NCBI GenBank assembly: GCA_948567375.1
Contig: OX419755.1
Coordinates: forward strand, 16,993,001-17,057,000
Length of the DNA stretch: 64,000 nt
Source: Lunularia cruciata
Lineage: Eukaryota; Streptophyta; Marchantiopsida; Lunulariales; Lunulariaceae
Direction: 5' to 3'
The translations under genes were made by a program, and so were the position numbers. Shown in pieces: positions 46,681-58,403 of the stretch; the stretch's first letter is position 1; each line of letters starts with the position of its first letter. The notes under the pieces are model-generated. The model made no database searches and had not been told where the DNA came from. It worked only from the letters and a program-made list of their open reading frames with translations.

Positions 46681-47680
46681 GTAGGGAAAGGTGTGTCATC
46701 ACAAAGGGGTTGAAGTAGACCTATGGGAGCTTGTTAGGGGCTTTATTTTGCTAATAGAGGAGTCATCATTGAACATAATATATCACATCTTGGTCCATCT
46801 TGGGCTAATAGTAATGGTGTTTGACTGCATCTAAGATTTTGTCTACTCCAACATGACCTACAATGGAAAAATCATGACGTTTTGCAAGAATGATGGTTCA
46901 TATATCTAGAGCATTGGGGATCCATAACTTACCATCTAGGAAGATTAGTCCTTTGGTATTGGTGATATCCTTGGATGATTGAGTGCCTATCATCTATGGA
47001 TTAGTCTTTGTAGCCTCCAAAATCTACATCTAGAAATTTGGGTTCATCTTGACCTCTACAACTAGATTTTTCATTGTAGGTATCTAGGTGAATGCATTTT
47101 TAAGTTGCTTCTTGCCCTCTACATATGTGATAATCATGTTAAATCATTATCTCCACTCCATCCAACAAATCTATTGGTAGGATATGTCTTTTTGTGCCTC
47201 TAGGTAGACTAGTGGTTTGTAATCTATCTCAATTACAAATGCCTTCTTGCCAAGATAATGCTTCCAATGCTTTGTAGCAAGGACAATTGACAACTTTTTA
47301 GTTTGGTGGTGTGATAATTTTGCTCCATTGGTAACAATTTTTGAGAGAAATATATGAATAGATGCCATTTGTTCTCTCATTCTTGTTGCAAAATTGCTCG
47401 TATTGCAATGTTTGATGCATCTATAGCCAACTTGATTGGACATTTGGAATCATATCATTTCAAGATTGGTGTATACAGTAATGCATCTTTCAATACTTGA
47501 AAAGTAAGTTCTTATATGGTTCCTTACATCTATTTCTTGCACTTGCCAAATAATGATGTTAGGGGTTTTGCAACCTTGGAAAAGTCCTTGACAAATTCAC
47601 AATATAATCTAGTTAATCCCAAGAAACTCTTGAGTTGAGTCTGATCTTCCAGAGCACCTCACTTTTGAATACTTATATTT
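46681..47680 (-). pseudogene. Ty3/gypsy RT end, RNase H and integrase zinc-finger fragment
   Basis: On the minus strand, LKSFLGLTRLYCEFVKDFSK (RT connection) is followed by RNase H (KKLSIVLATKHWKHYLGKKA, EIDYKPLVYL). Near 46.86-46.70 kb comes the integrase N-terminal GHVGVDKILDAVKHHYY and QNKAPNKLP. Numerous stops. Its order and strand show a separate element from that at 39.5-40.4 kb. Confidence 0.82.
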
Positions 47681-47754
47681 TATCTATTAAGACTTGGATA
47701 CCTTTTGCACTTACTCAATGATTCAAGTAATCAACTTTAGACTTGCCAAACTCA

Positions 47755-48237
47755 TGTAATACCAATAGCTAGACATATTATCTAAAGGTGGAAATTGGCT
47801 TGGTAATATCTAAAAGAATGTTATATATGATGGACTAAGCAGATAGATAGAGGTGTCATTGAAAGAGCATCTCCACTAATAGGGCAAGAGCCAAAAACAC
47901 CCTAAAAACTTCAAAGCTAGTTTTGGAGGCCTAAATTGATGAATTCGGCCTAAAAATTAGAAAAATTCAGCCCCATAGAAGAGAAGACTTGCCTTGTTCC
48001 CCCTATTGTTTGTCTCATTGAGAGCTTTCCAATGGTACCTCACCCATGTGATTTTGAGCTTCTTACAAGAAGATTCTCTAAGATTCACTTTGGTCAAACC
48101 TATTTCACCAATCATATAGGACAAGGACCAACATGTCACCCATCCAAGCAACTTATCTAAGGGTGGAGCTTGCTGATATATCACAAATCCATATATCTGA
48201 TCCAACGATGGAGCTTCCTTTGAGATCCTCAATCTGA
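47755..48237 (-). mobile_element. LTR1 copy, minus orientation, 5' part missing
   Basis: Starts (plus strand) TGTAATACCAATAGCTAGACATAT, which is the reverse complement of the LTR1 right end, and runs back through the AAGCTCCACC block to about 48237. It is adjacent to the RT end of the minus-strand pol fragment, so it may have landed in it. Confidence 0.8.
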
Positions 48238-48324
48238 GTTAACTTAAAAGTTGGGGTGTCAACATCAACCTTGCAAACGGGGTGTAGATGCAGATGTGAC
48301 AAACCGGTGTACACTGACTATTAG

Positions 48325-48900
48325 TAGAATGATAAGAACATTTTTTTCCCATTAGTATATGGCTTGGAAATTATTAGATTTGAAATGAAAAATGTCACAA
48401 TTTGTTTGTTGTCATCTATTTAACCTCTTGGGTAGTAAACACCATGGTGATGGTTCATTTTGCACCAAAGGTCTTTTACTCTTTAAGCTTCTCTTTACCC
48501 AAAGACCAATTCCACTCCTAATGATATTTTATTTTGAAGGCCAATTCCACCTTATTCCCAAAGTTCCTGTCACTATGATGATTTTGCAGACTACTCTTCT
48601 CTCAAGGACCAGTCCTATGAAATTGTGAAATTAATGATTGACTTTGCTTCCTATTTAGTTATACTTCCAATGCTTCAATGCTCCAACACTTCTTTGCATC
48701 ATTTTGTTTCTTCAATATATCAAGGATAACTTGTACTAATATTGTACTAATACCAAGTAACTTGTACTAATACCAAGTTCCTTATTTAGGTACTCAAGCA
48801 TCCGCCCCTACTCCAATGTTCCTTGCTTCTACTCAACCAAACATGCAATCAAGGACACAAAGTGTGGAAAATCAACGCCAAGGATCATGAAGATCCTTGC
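48325..48900. mobile_element. Family-X block, third copy
   Basis: Recognised by AAGAACATTTTTTTCCCAT, GAAATGAAAAATGTCACAAT, TTTAACCTCTTGGG and, farther on, ACTCAAGCA and AACATGCAATCAAG. More diverged than the copies at 9.6 and 40.4 kb. Confidence 0.6.
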
Positions 48901-50080
48901 ACCAATACCTCAATTATAAAAAATGAATAAGTTTACAATGGGTCACAACCCACATATACAATTTCCTAATTTTTTATGAAGAGATTCAATAGCTAAGGTA
49001 TGTTGGAAGTTTTCTAATTTCACATATATCACTCAACATCAGCTAACTCAAAATGACTCTTTCTCTTTTCTTATTCAAATTTGAATTCATCTTACACAAC
49101 AAAGATCTTTGAATTACAAAACTTTCCTAAGGTTTCATGCCAAAGGTTTTTCTAGCCAAAGGTATTCTCCAGGCCAAAGGTGAATGATACAAAAGGTCAG
49201 GAGGTACTTCTTGACCAAAGGTCTTTTCACTCAAAGTCCTCAAAAATTGTCTCCCTTCCTTGTTCAACATTTCTTGGCCTTGTGATGATCCACTTCTTCT
49301 TCTCTTCTTCTTCTGCATGGTGCAATTTCTCTCCATGCCTAAGGTACCTAGTATAAGCCTTCTTCCAACCTTTTCAACCTGCTATCTATTCACAATTTCT
49401 ATGAAAACTAATGAAAAATTCAAAAATTGGAGGATATTGTAAAACAGTCAAGCATCACACTAGACACTCCCTATTTTTAATCAATTTTTGATTGCATAAG
49501 TAAAATTCAATCACATGCTATCATGTTTTCAGTTTAGTTTGTCATTCATTTTAGTGTTCATAGATTTCAAAGCCTTTTACCTTTATCATCAATGTATTGC
49601 ATATCAAGTGTACACTTTCAGAAATGTGATACTTGAAAATCTGATTGATAAGATACTAAAGTCAATAATATTATGTGGTAATTGGAAATTTCAATTAAAT
49701 TTCCTTTTCTTAGACACTTGATTTGGGCTACTAGAGAATGTATTTAGAAATCTCCAAAGAGTGAGAAGTACCTTGAAAAATTCATTTTATGTGTCTAATC
49801 ATTTACCAATGACTCACAAGCTAGTGATAATCACATAAACATAACTAAACAATAAAATTACTAATAAGCTTATGTATTGAGAAATTTAAGTACATATAAA
49901 ACATGGAAATATATTGTGATAAGGTAGGTATATGTTAAATAAAATGTTTATCCTCAAAGACCATGAACAAAAAACTGTTGGATATTCAAAAAATTACAAG
50001 AATGATATAGGTTAGTGCAGCATATTTAGAAATATTAAAATCAAATTCATCTAACAACTAATTATGTACAAAAACTCACA
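48901..50080. other. AT-rich DNA, no feature
   Basis: No credible gene, domain or repeat seen. Confidence 0.5.
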
Positions 50081-50084
50081 TCAT

Positions 50085-50340
50085 GTAGTGTAGTGTGGGC
50101 AAAACCCATCCCACAATGGAGGGACAATGGACTACATGACGTAAGGAAGATGACTTGCACAGCCCCATGCATGGCCGGCCTTTCATGTGGCTCGGGGAAG
50201 GGTGGTAGTCCGGACTCCTATAGTTAGTCTTTCCCCATTAGGGAATAGGAAATTCTTGTAGACACTTACCCTGGTGATGGTTCAAAGGTGTGTCACTCCA
50301 TAAATTCTTTGACCTTTTGTATTGTCTCCCTCATCTTCAA
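50085..50340. other. Short GC-rich island of unknown origin
   Basis: Contains GTGGGCAAAACCCATCCCAC, an imperfect palindrome, followed by GCATGGCCGGCC and GGCTCGGGGAAGG in otherwise AT-rich DNA. It has the look of a structured element (SINE or LTR leader), but I found no second copy here. Confidence 0.35.
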
Positions 50341-50969
50341 AATAGTAAGTTGATAAGGGGAGAGCTTATTGTCTTCCCAAGTAATCAGAACCACAATGCG
50401 ACAAGGGACAAAGAGTATTGCTCATGAATGAAATTATATTGACTTCAACATTGCCATGCATTCATTCACCCAATTGCAGCAATCATATTGAATTCCCCTT
50501 TTTATTGCCTATCAATGGCTTGAGTCTTCTTTACTACAATCCCAAATATAGTGGATGTTCAACGTCTACTAGTCACTCACGTACTCCCTTATTATTCTAT
50601 GCCCATAGGGAGAGGCCAACCTCTTGGACCTTCAAGAAAAAAACTAACCTACACCTATGAATTTCTGTTTCTCTTAAGTATCTAAGTTAGCACTCAAAAG
50701 AATTTTACTTTGGCCTTAATTGCTATACTTACAATAAGCAACTACCACCCTTCATGGTACTCTTATTTACCTTTGTTAGATGTTTTCTTGGATATAATCC
50801 TAATCTAACCTAAGAAGGTACTATTGATTCTTAATTAAAATCCTAATTTGGGAGTTCCCATAGATGGATTCATGCATCCATGACATATCAGTCTCTTAAG
50901 ACCTTGGACCCCATGAAAGCTGCTAGTTTTCCTTCTTCCTTTTGTTAGGAGGAACAAAGAATTGGGTCC

Positions 50970-51900
50970 TCATTTGATAGAAGATTCCCATGTGATCTCT
51001 CTCCTGGTAGTCCCAAAAATGGAGTCAAGTACATCAATGAAGCCATCCATATAGGTATCTTGAAGCTCCTTCCAAGTCAAAATCCCAACACGCCAGCTTG
51101 CTGGACCAAATACATAAAGGTAGTATTCTTGATCTTCTACGAAAAGGGGTTGAAGGCACCTCCTTCCTTCACATTGTTTGGTCCTAGTTGGTGATAAACT
51201 TGGGCTAAGAACTTGTAGTATACCATTCAATGGAAAAATATGGGATCTTTGGAGGTATACCATTCATCCCAACATCCCTCCAACATATCCATAGTTTCTT
51301 AGACTCTTGTAGGATGATGCCATATGTTTGGAAAATAGTGTGGCTTCTTCCTATAAGAGAGATGTTGAATTCCTCTTGAGCAAGGGATTTCCACATCCAA
51401 TCATTCTTGAAGTTTTCTCTTCATCCTTTGGGAAGGGCATGTAATAGGGCAAGTATTCCCATTGTCTGCATGTTTGCAGAGGTGGCAATGATTGGGCCGG
51501 AACCTTTACAGCCCAAAGATAACCAACACAACAAAACACCCATAGAGATCACAAATCCGGCATGGATTTGGAAATGGATAGAGATATGAGGAGTTTTTTC
51601 ATGTCTAAGAACATAGTGGAAGTCCTCATGTACTACAATGTCCAGCTGACATGACTCCTTACCCTAATGACTCCTCTATACATGACTCCTCACCCTGATT
51701 TTCCATTGTAGGTGGTAGGATATCAAAAGTCCTTTTATTATAGGCTTGCTCAATTCAAGGATGTATACAATAGCTCCCATGCAGTCTAATCCACTTGAAT
51801 CATATTCCTCCTTTTTGAGGTCTACATCTTGCACTTTGTCATAACATTTGACCATGCAAGCACTCAAGGCCTCATAAGTTAGAAATATTTGAAGTCCCAC
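50970..51900 (-). pseudogene. Broken ORF of unknown function
   Basis: Four short minus-strand frames (51900-51676, 51539-51351, 51396-51205, 51263-50970) together look like one protein split by frameshifts, with aromatic-rich protein-like segments (IFQTYGIILQ, KLWICWRDVGMNGIP, QEYYLYVFGPASW, WKELQDTYMDGFIDVLDSIF). I do not recognise the family. Its position upstream of gypsy pol remnants suggests a retroelement gag-like ORF. Confidence 0.4.
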
Positions 51901-52199
51901 TATGGGAAGTTTGGACTTGCTTCTCTAATGTTATGAGGGACGTGTCCAATGAGAGTGCAAAGTTGGTGTAAGTCTTTTCTCCTAGCTGGTCAGACATAGA
52001 TCTTAACTCTTGTATTACTATATTGATGTGCACATTTTAGGACTTGGAATTGCTACTAATAATAGCATCGCATGTGCTCAATAATTAAGTATCCTTGTGG
52101 CCAAATGTGATTTCCACGTTCTCGTCAGAGGGAGCATTGGTGATAAGAGCACCTAATTAGGAAGACCTATTCCATATCTAAGTGGATACTTCTTTAGAG

Positions 52200-53324
52200 C
52201 CATTGCACTAATCTTCAATTAGAAGAACAACAAGAAGAAGGATTACTCAGTGTATTATGCCAATAGGCAATTGTCCTAGGCCAAGCAAAAAGAGTTCTAC
52301 AAAACCATTGAGAGAGAAGCACTAGGGATGGTGTATGCCTACCAGAATTTTTGTCATTACCTACTAGGGTACAAGTTTATCTTCCACATAGCCACTTTGC
52401 ACTTCAAAATTTAGTCAAGATGGTAGACTAGTCTGATTGGATAGCATGATGGATATTGCTTTTATAAGAGCTCATTATACATTGTCTAAGTACAAAAGAG
52501 GTCTCATCACAAGATTTTGATTTCAATCTTGAGGCATGATAATGCCTCAAGATTGAAGACCATCATGAAGTCCTCAATGATGGATTCCTTGACAAAGAGA
52601 TCTTTCACATCTCAAGTGAATGGCCTACAAGGTACTCCAAGGAATATAAGTACCTTTGTATCTTACAATGTCCTGAAAGAATAGACCCTAAGAAATGAGT
52701 GGTATGCTTTCATCAGATGAGTCCCTACTAGTTTAAGTGGAACATTATATTCAATCTAGGTTGAGATGAAGGTCTTCGATGATTTTAAGAATCATACAAA
52801 GTAAGAGGAGTCATCCACGCCTTCAACGCTAAAGCTACAAGAGGAAATTTCACCTTTAAGAATGCAGTAAAGAAGATCTTGGTAATTGAGTATTGGTGCC
52901 ATGTACAAAGATGTACAAAAATATATCAAGAGATTTGATTCATGTCAACAAATAAGAAGACCAGTCACAATGTCACAATAGCCTTTACTACCTATTACCA
53001 CTAGCAATACTTAAAAAATGTAGAATAGACTTTGTAGGTCCAATCCAACCTATTACAAAGACCACAATACAAAGCTACATCTTGGTCTATAGGGATTATG
53101 CTACAAAGATGGTAGAAACCAATGATGTTGATACAATCATAGAATTCTTTTTTTGCAACATCATCTCAAGATATAGATGTCCATTGAAGATCATAAGTGA
53201 TCAAGAGGTACACATTCCTAAAAAATCTACTAAAGGTCTTCACCAAGTACTTCCACATTAAGCACCATACAACCCAAAGGCAAACTATCTCATAGAGATT
53301 GTTGATGCTTATTGTATAGGATCT
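52200..53324 (+). pseudogene. Ty3/gypsy RNase H and integrase, left part
   Basis: RNase H shows SVYYANRQLS, YKTIEREALGMVYAYQNFCH and YLLGYKF. Integrase shows RIDFVGPIQPITKTTIQSYI, DYATKMVETNDVDTIIEFFF, SRYRCPLKIISDQEVHI and YNPKANYLIEIV. Stops and frameshifts throughout. It is interrupted at 53325 by a solo LTR1 and resumes after it. Confidence 0.85.
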
Positions 53325-53918
53325 TGTAATACTTCAAGGACAAGAGAGCTCTCCAAGAGAGATACAAGAGAGAAAATACAAACTTCATACTCAATCCTGT
53401 GATGCTTTAAAGGAGCACCTTCTCTTTATTATATAGCAAAGAGGATCCCCTCAAGGGAAGCTCCACCCTTGGATCAGATACAAGGATTGTGACATGTTAG
53501 CAAGTTGCACCCTTAGATTAGTTGCTTGCATGGGTGATATATCAGTCCTTTTCCTATCTAGTTGGTCAAATAGGTTTGACCAAAAGGAATATTTAGGGAA
53601 TCTTCTTGTGTGAAGCTCAGAATCATGTGGGTGGGTTACTGTTGGAAAGCTCAATGAGACAAACCAGTGGGGTAGAAGGAAAATTTCTGTTCTAAAGGGG
53701 AATAAAATTTTCCATTTTTGAGGTCTAATTCATCCGTTTAGGCCTCCAAAATTGGCTATGAAGTTTTCAAGCTATTTTTGACTTCTAATCTATTATTAAA
53801 AGTACTCTTTTAGTGACACCTCTATCTGATCTACCTAGCCCATCATACACAACATCTTTCTAGATGTTACCAAGTCAATTTTCACCTCTAGATAATATGT
53901 CTAACTATTGGTACTCCA
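53325..53918 (+). mobile_element. Solo LTR1 nested in integrase
   Basis: Begins TGTAATACTTCAAGG and ends GGTACTCCA (mutated from GGTATTACA). Integrase sequence continues on both sides. A clean target duplication could not be read. Confidence 0.85.
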
Positions 53919-54382
53919 ATCCTCAACAAGGTCATGATGAATTATGCTTACAATTGAGATGTTCATGATAGCCTTATGGACATATTATACTTCAAAGAAC
54001 ATCCACACAAAGCAAAATCTTTATTTCCTAATGTATCAATTAAATATGATCTTGCTAGTAGAATACAAACTCCTAACTTAAGAAGTTCTTTTTGATGACC
54101 ACATGTCCAAGGAAGGTGATAAGCAAATCCATATGCAGTAGCTAGTTTTCTTAGAGGAAAAGAGAAACAATTATTATATGAGTAAAATAGTACATCAATA
54201 ACATAAAAGAGAGCAGCATGGTTAGAAAATCTGAAATTATCATTGACCGACAATGATCTAGTGCTCTTATATGATAGCCACCATTGGCTATTTCCATTTA
54301 CATTACATTTACAATGGATCGGATTGTATAGAGTAGAGAACATTTACAACAATGATTTGTTACAATTGCAAATCTAAAAGGT
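53919..54382 (+). pseudogene. Ty3/gypsy integrase, right part
   Basis: Resumes with ILNKVMMNYAYN. Later LTDNDLVLLYDSHHWLFPF and LQWIGLYRVENIYNND form the integrase C-terminal module (xxLVLLYDSKxxxFPxKLxxRWIGPYxV type). It is the 3' end of pol for the element begun at 52.2 kb. Confidence 0.82.
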
Positions 54383-55200
54383 AATTATGACATCTCTAGT
54401 TAATGTACTTATAGTATAGTCAATAAGAACATTTTCTTCCCATGAAGATCTCAATAAAAAAAGCCTAAAAGTGAAGCAAAACATGCACTTTTCACCACAT
54501 CTTAGTTTTCCTATTGTCTCTATTTAACCTCTAGGGCAGAAACCACTCCTAGAAGAGGGTAGTGTCACCATCTATGGTGAACTACAGCAAAAAGGAAATC
54601 ATGAAACTAATCATTTTCACTCTAAAATCTATCCAAGATTTCTCCAAAAGATGATTGTTCATCCACTACAAGTGCCATTCTATTCCAAAGATGCAATGCC
54701 TACAAATGTGTTCTACCTTTCTCGGAAGCCACAACTTGTAGGATTGAACTTCTTGCTACTTCTTGTCTAAAATTTTCCATTTTATTGTATTGTCTACACG
54801 GTGAGCTTCCCAATCCACTTGTTGCACAAGTTCACTCCTCCAATCCTTCAATGCACACCTTAATGTTGAAATATACCTAGTTGGCACTAAGTATTGAAGA
54901 CCTCTTGTGAAATTCCTCACCTCTACTCTTGCTTAGACATTGAAAAATCATACGCAATGTAGGACACAAACTTGCAAAGAAGTAAGAGCACTCTTTACTT
55001 ATAATCAAAGCTTGCATTACACAAAATAACAAACATGAGTGCTAGTGGCATTCAGCCTTATATCCAAGTCTAGCACCAAGCCAAAAGGATCATAATCCCA
55101 AGTGAATCTTAAAAAAATTGAGTCTATATTGTCCATCAATGATTCTACTATCCTAATCCAATTGTATCTCAATCATCTATAGAATGATAAGACTTGTACA
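54383..55200. mobile_element. Family-X block, fourth copy, directly downstream of pol
   Basis: AAGAACATTTTCTTCCCATGA, CTATTTAACCTCTAGGGCAGAAACCACTCC and the following text match the X blocks. Its position right after the integrase C-terminus indicates that X is the 3' non-coding part of this gypsy family. Confidence 0.65.
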
Positions 55201-55589
55201 ATGTCAAGGGAGATATTAGACCCCGCCTAATCTGTTTTTAATGTTTTTAATGAGTACCTATGCAACCTTGAGGGCACTCCTCTTCAAGATATACAACTTT
55301 GAGTGTAGTACAATTCTGACTGCACTCATCCTCAACTTTATACAACTCCAAGTGCCTTTTAACTCAAAAGGCACTCCTGTAGAATATATGTAATGCTTAC
55401 TGTAGGCATAATTGGTTACTTTAGAGTGCTCAGCTATTGTACAACTCTGAGTACCTAATCCTTACTAGAGAGTGTTTGCCTTATTGGAGTACTTCCTTTC
55501 CAAGGAGTGCCTTGGATTGGAACTACTGGGATAAAGGACTTCATTCACCTGGTAGGTATCTAATGACTTGGTCTATCTATGCTTGATAC

Positions 55590-57360
55590 CTGGTTATCTT
55601 TGGCATACCTCATTGAACTTCTTATCTGAGTGCTCCTTCAAGTGTAGGGATAGACTGTTCATACACTCTTCCTCATAGGCCTGATTTTGCAAGCATTGGA
55701 CTTGCATCTTCAATTTGTGGCATTTTGTTCTCAAGGCCCACATTGCTCCTTCTTCCTTCAGCATCTCTATGAAGAAGGTAGGGTCTCTTCTAATTGGTGC
55801 AATGCCTTTAGTTGATCTTTCTCCCTTTTCTTTGATTGCTTGCTCTATTTGACCTTCTATTCCTCTAGCACTTGGAAGCTTCCCACATCCTTGATCCTTT
55901 CTTCCTCTACCTCCTTGCAAAGACATTCTAGTTGAGTTGCCACTTCTTTTTGGTATTCTTGCATCTATAGCTCCAGAGTTACTAGCCAGTCAGGCTTCTC
56001 TTAGAAGGCACTCCAAGTTATGTCTACTTCCAAGCACTTACTACAAAGTTGATCTTTGGTTTCCTTCTTGAACTAGTCAAACTCAAGGCGGAGTGCCTAT
56101 CAATCTCCCTCAAACCTCTTGGTCTTGGATACTTGATGATCTTGTTTGTTCTTAGCAATGGCAATCCTCCTCTTTAACTCTTTGTTCTCCTCCACCAACG
56201 CACTTACCTTTGAAGCCTCTACCTTGTATAGGTTTTGGCTTTGTTGCCTCATCTTCAACAAGTACTCACTAGCCTTCCAATTGTAAAACCTACTTGTGCA
56301 TGGCCTTGATTAGCATGGTGTTGTCCAACAAATCAAGGCACTTGGCTTGCTACTGGGCCAATAATGCTTCAATTAATTTTTTTGCAAGGCTCATTGAGTG
56401 GATGATGAAATTTAAGCTATCTTGCACTTGCATTGACTTGGATGTTGTAAGGGCCTCATGTACTGTGATCTACAATTCTTGTGAGGCCTTCAATCCTAGT
56501 GCAACCTCAGGAAGATCTATTACAATGTGGACTTCCTCCTCTTCTTTGGAATTGTTGGTGATGTGATCTTCTCCCTTAGTTCAATCATTGGCCTCTTCTC
56601 CTTCTCTTGGCCAAACTTCCTGGTCCTTTGAGCACTCAATCCAATGTTGTAATTCTACTATGGCACCTTCTCTTGAATTTCAAGACTAAAAGGTGCATGC
56701 TTAGGCATTTCCACTCCTACTACCATATGTTTGTCTTCATTTGCATGGCCCTTATCCATGTCTTGGTCTTGCACTTGGGGAGTACATTGAGCATCCTCCC
56801 AATTTTCTTCTCCTTCTTCATTATCTCCTGAAGCGGATGTTGATCCTTGCAGGGTAAAGGACCACTACTCTTCCTTGTCCTCATCTTCATCAGCCTTAAT
56901 GTCCTTAGCTTCATTTTCCAAAGAAGACACTTCAACAATCTGTGCACTCACCTTCAACTTCTTGGCTGGAGGAAGAAGAAGTACACCACTCCATTCTTTT
57001 GGGTGGTTTTCTTCCTCTTTGGAGCCTTGGACAAGGCCAATTCTTCATCTACAAGCATAAATTGGCATGTCTTTGCAAACTTTGCATCCACCAATCTAAA
57101 CTTGATGATCTGAGTAGGTCCTTTAGGTTGCACTTCAAAATAACCTACACAATGAAAATGAGTAGAGAACCTCTTTCTCTCCTCCTTGATGAGAAATTTC
57201 ATCCCTATGTAGTAATGTATTGCAAATGGAGCAATGTAAGTAGCTCCTCCTTTGTCTTCAAAATCCCTATGAAAGAGTTTACATTGCTTGACAAACATTT
57301 TGGCCTAATCTACAAGCTCTCCTACATACACATAATCAAAGAACATTGATTGGCCATTGG
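55590..57360 (-). pseudogene. Retroelement accessory ORF, copy D, antisense to upstream pol
   Basis: Read right to left, it has an N-terminal module at 57298-56954 (GGATYIAPFAIHYYIGMKFL, HFHCVGYFEVQPKG, a Lys-rich tail). A Ser/Glu-rich linker follows, then a long coiled-coil region ending at 55926-55594 (AIKEKGERSTK, EMLKEEGAMWALRTKCHKLK, LSLHLKEHSDKKFNEV). Frames are broken but the whole would be about 500 residues. It lies antisense, downstream of a plus-strand gypsy pol and family X. It is related to copies A, B, C and E; function unknown. Confidence 0.6.
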
Positions 57361-57376
57361 TTACATAGGGCTTTTT

Positions 57377-57796
57377 GTAACACCCATTGGTGCATGTATA
57401 CTCTATAGGGATATTAAATTTGGTATTGAAAGTAGTGTAGAAATACGTGCTTCTTTGGCTTTAGCTTAGCTTCTATGTCAATCATGATTAGCTAGAGTAA
57501 GTCCTGGCTAAGATAAAGGTGACACTATTCTCAAGGAAGGGAATAGAGTGAGCACTACTATTTTGTCTTCTAATGTATTGACTTGGTATTATTTCTAGTT
57601 ATTTGACTTTGAGGAAAAAGTAGAGAACTCTTGGGCTACAAGCCTTTTTGGTACAAATTTTATATAGTCCAAGGATAGCCCATGTGAAGGAATTCTTCTC
57701 TTAGTTGGTAGGTGAGGATAAGACCACCTACTCTTGGGATTATTCTTATGTGCTTGGGTATCCCTTTAGACTTTATTTGACTTTTAGCACAATAAC
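57377..57796 (+). repeat. LTR2-like repeat, second copy
   Basis: Starts TGTAACACCCATTGGTGCATG and is collinear with 41264-41690. Its right side is cut by LTR1 at 57797. Confidence 0.65.
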
Positions 57797-58403
57797 TATA
57801 ATTCCTCAAGGATAAGAGACCTTAAGAGAAATACAAGAGAAGAAACACAAAACTTCACATAAATACTCTGATATCCCAAATGGAGCACCTTGTCTTTATT
57901 ATATGACAAAGAGGATTCACTCAAACGAAGCTACACCCTTGGATTAGATAGATGGATTGGTGACTTGTCATTTAGCTCTACCCTTAGATTAGTTTTATTC
58001 ATGGGTGACATATCAATTTTGGTCCTATCTGGTTGGTCAAACAATCTTTGATGAGAAGGAATCTTAGAGAATCTTCTTGTATGAATCTAAAAATTGCATG
58101 GGTGAGATACCATTGGAAATCTCTCAATGAGATAAATTAGGGGAAGAGAAAGACAACCTCTACTTCTTTGGGGGTATTTGCATATTTTTTAGGCCTAATT
58201 CATCAGTTTAGGTCTCCAAAATTCACTCTGAAGTTTTCAAGTTGTTTTTGTCTCTTGCGCTATTAGTAGAAGTAAAATTTTGGTGCCACTTCTATCTGAT
58301 CTACTTAGCCCATCCTACATAACATCCTTCCAAATATTACCAAGCCAATTTTCACCTTGCTAATTCTCACCTCTAGCTAATATATCTAGCTTTTGGTATT
58401 ACA
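57797..58403 (+). mobile_element. LTR1 copy nested beside LTR2
   Basis: Starts TATAATTCCTCAAGG (mutated TGTAATACT) and ends GGTATTACA at 58403; the body matches the complete LTR1 copies with deletions. Confidence 0.82.
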
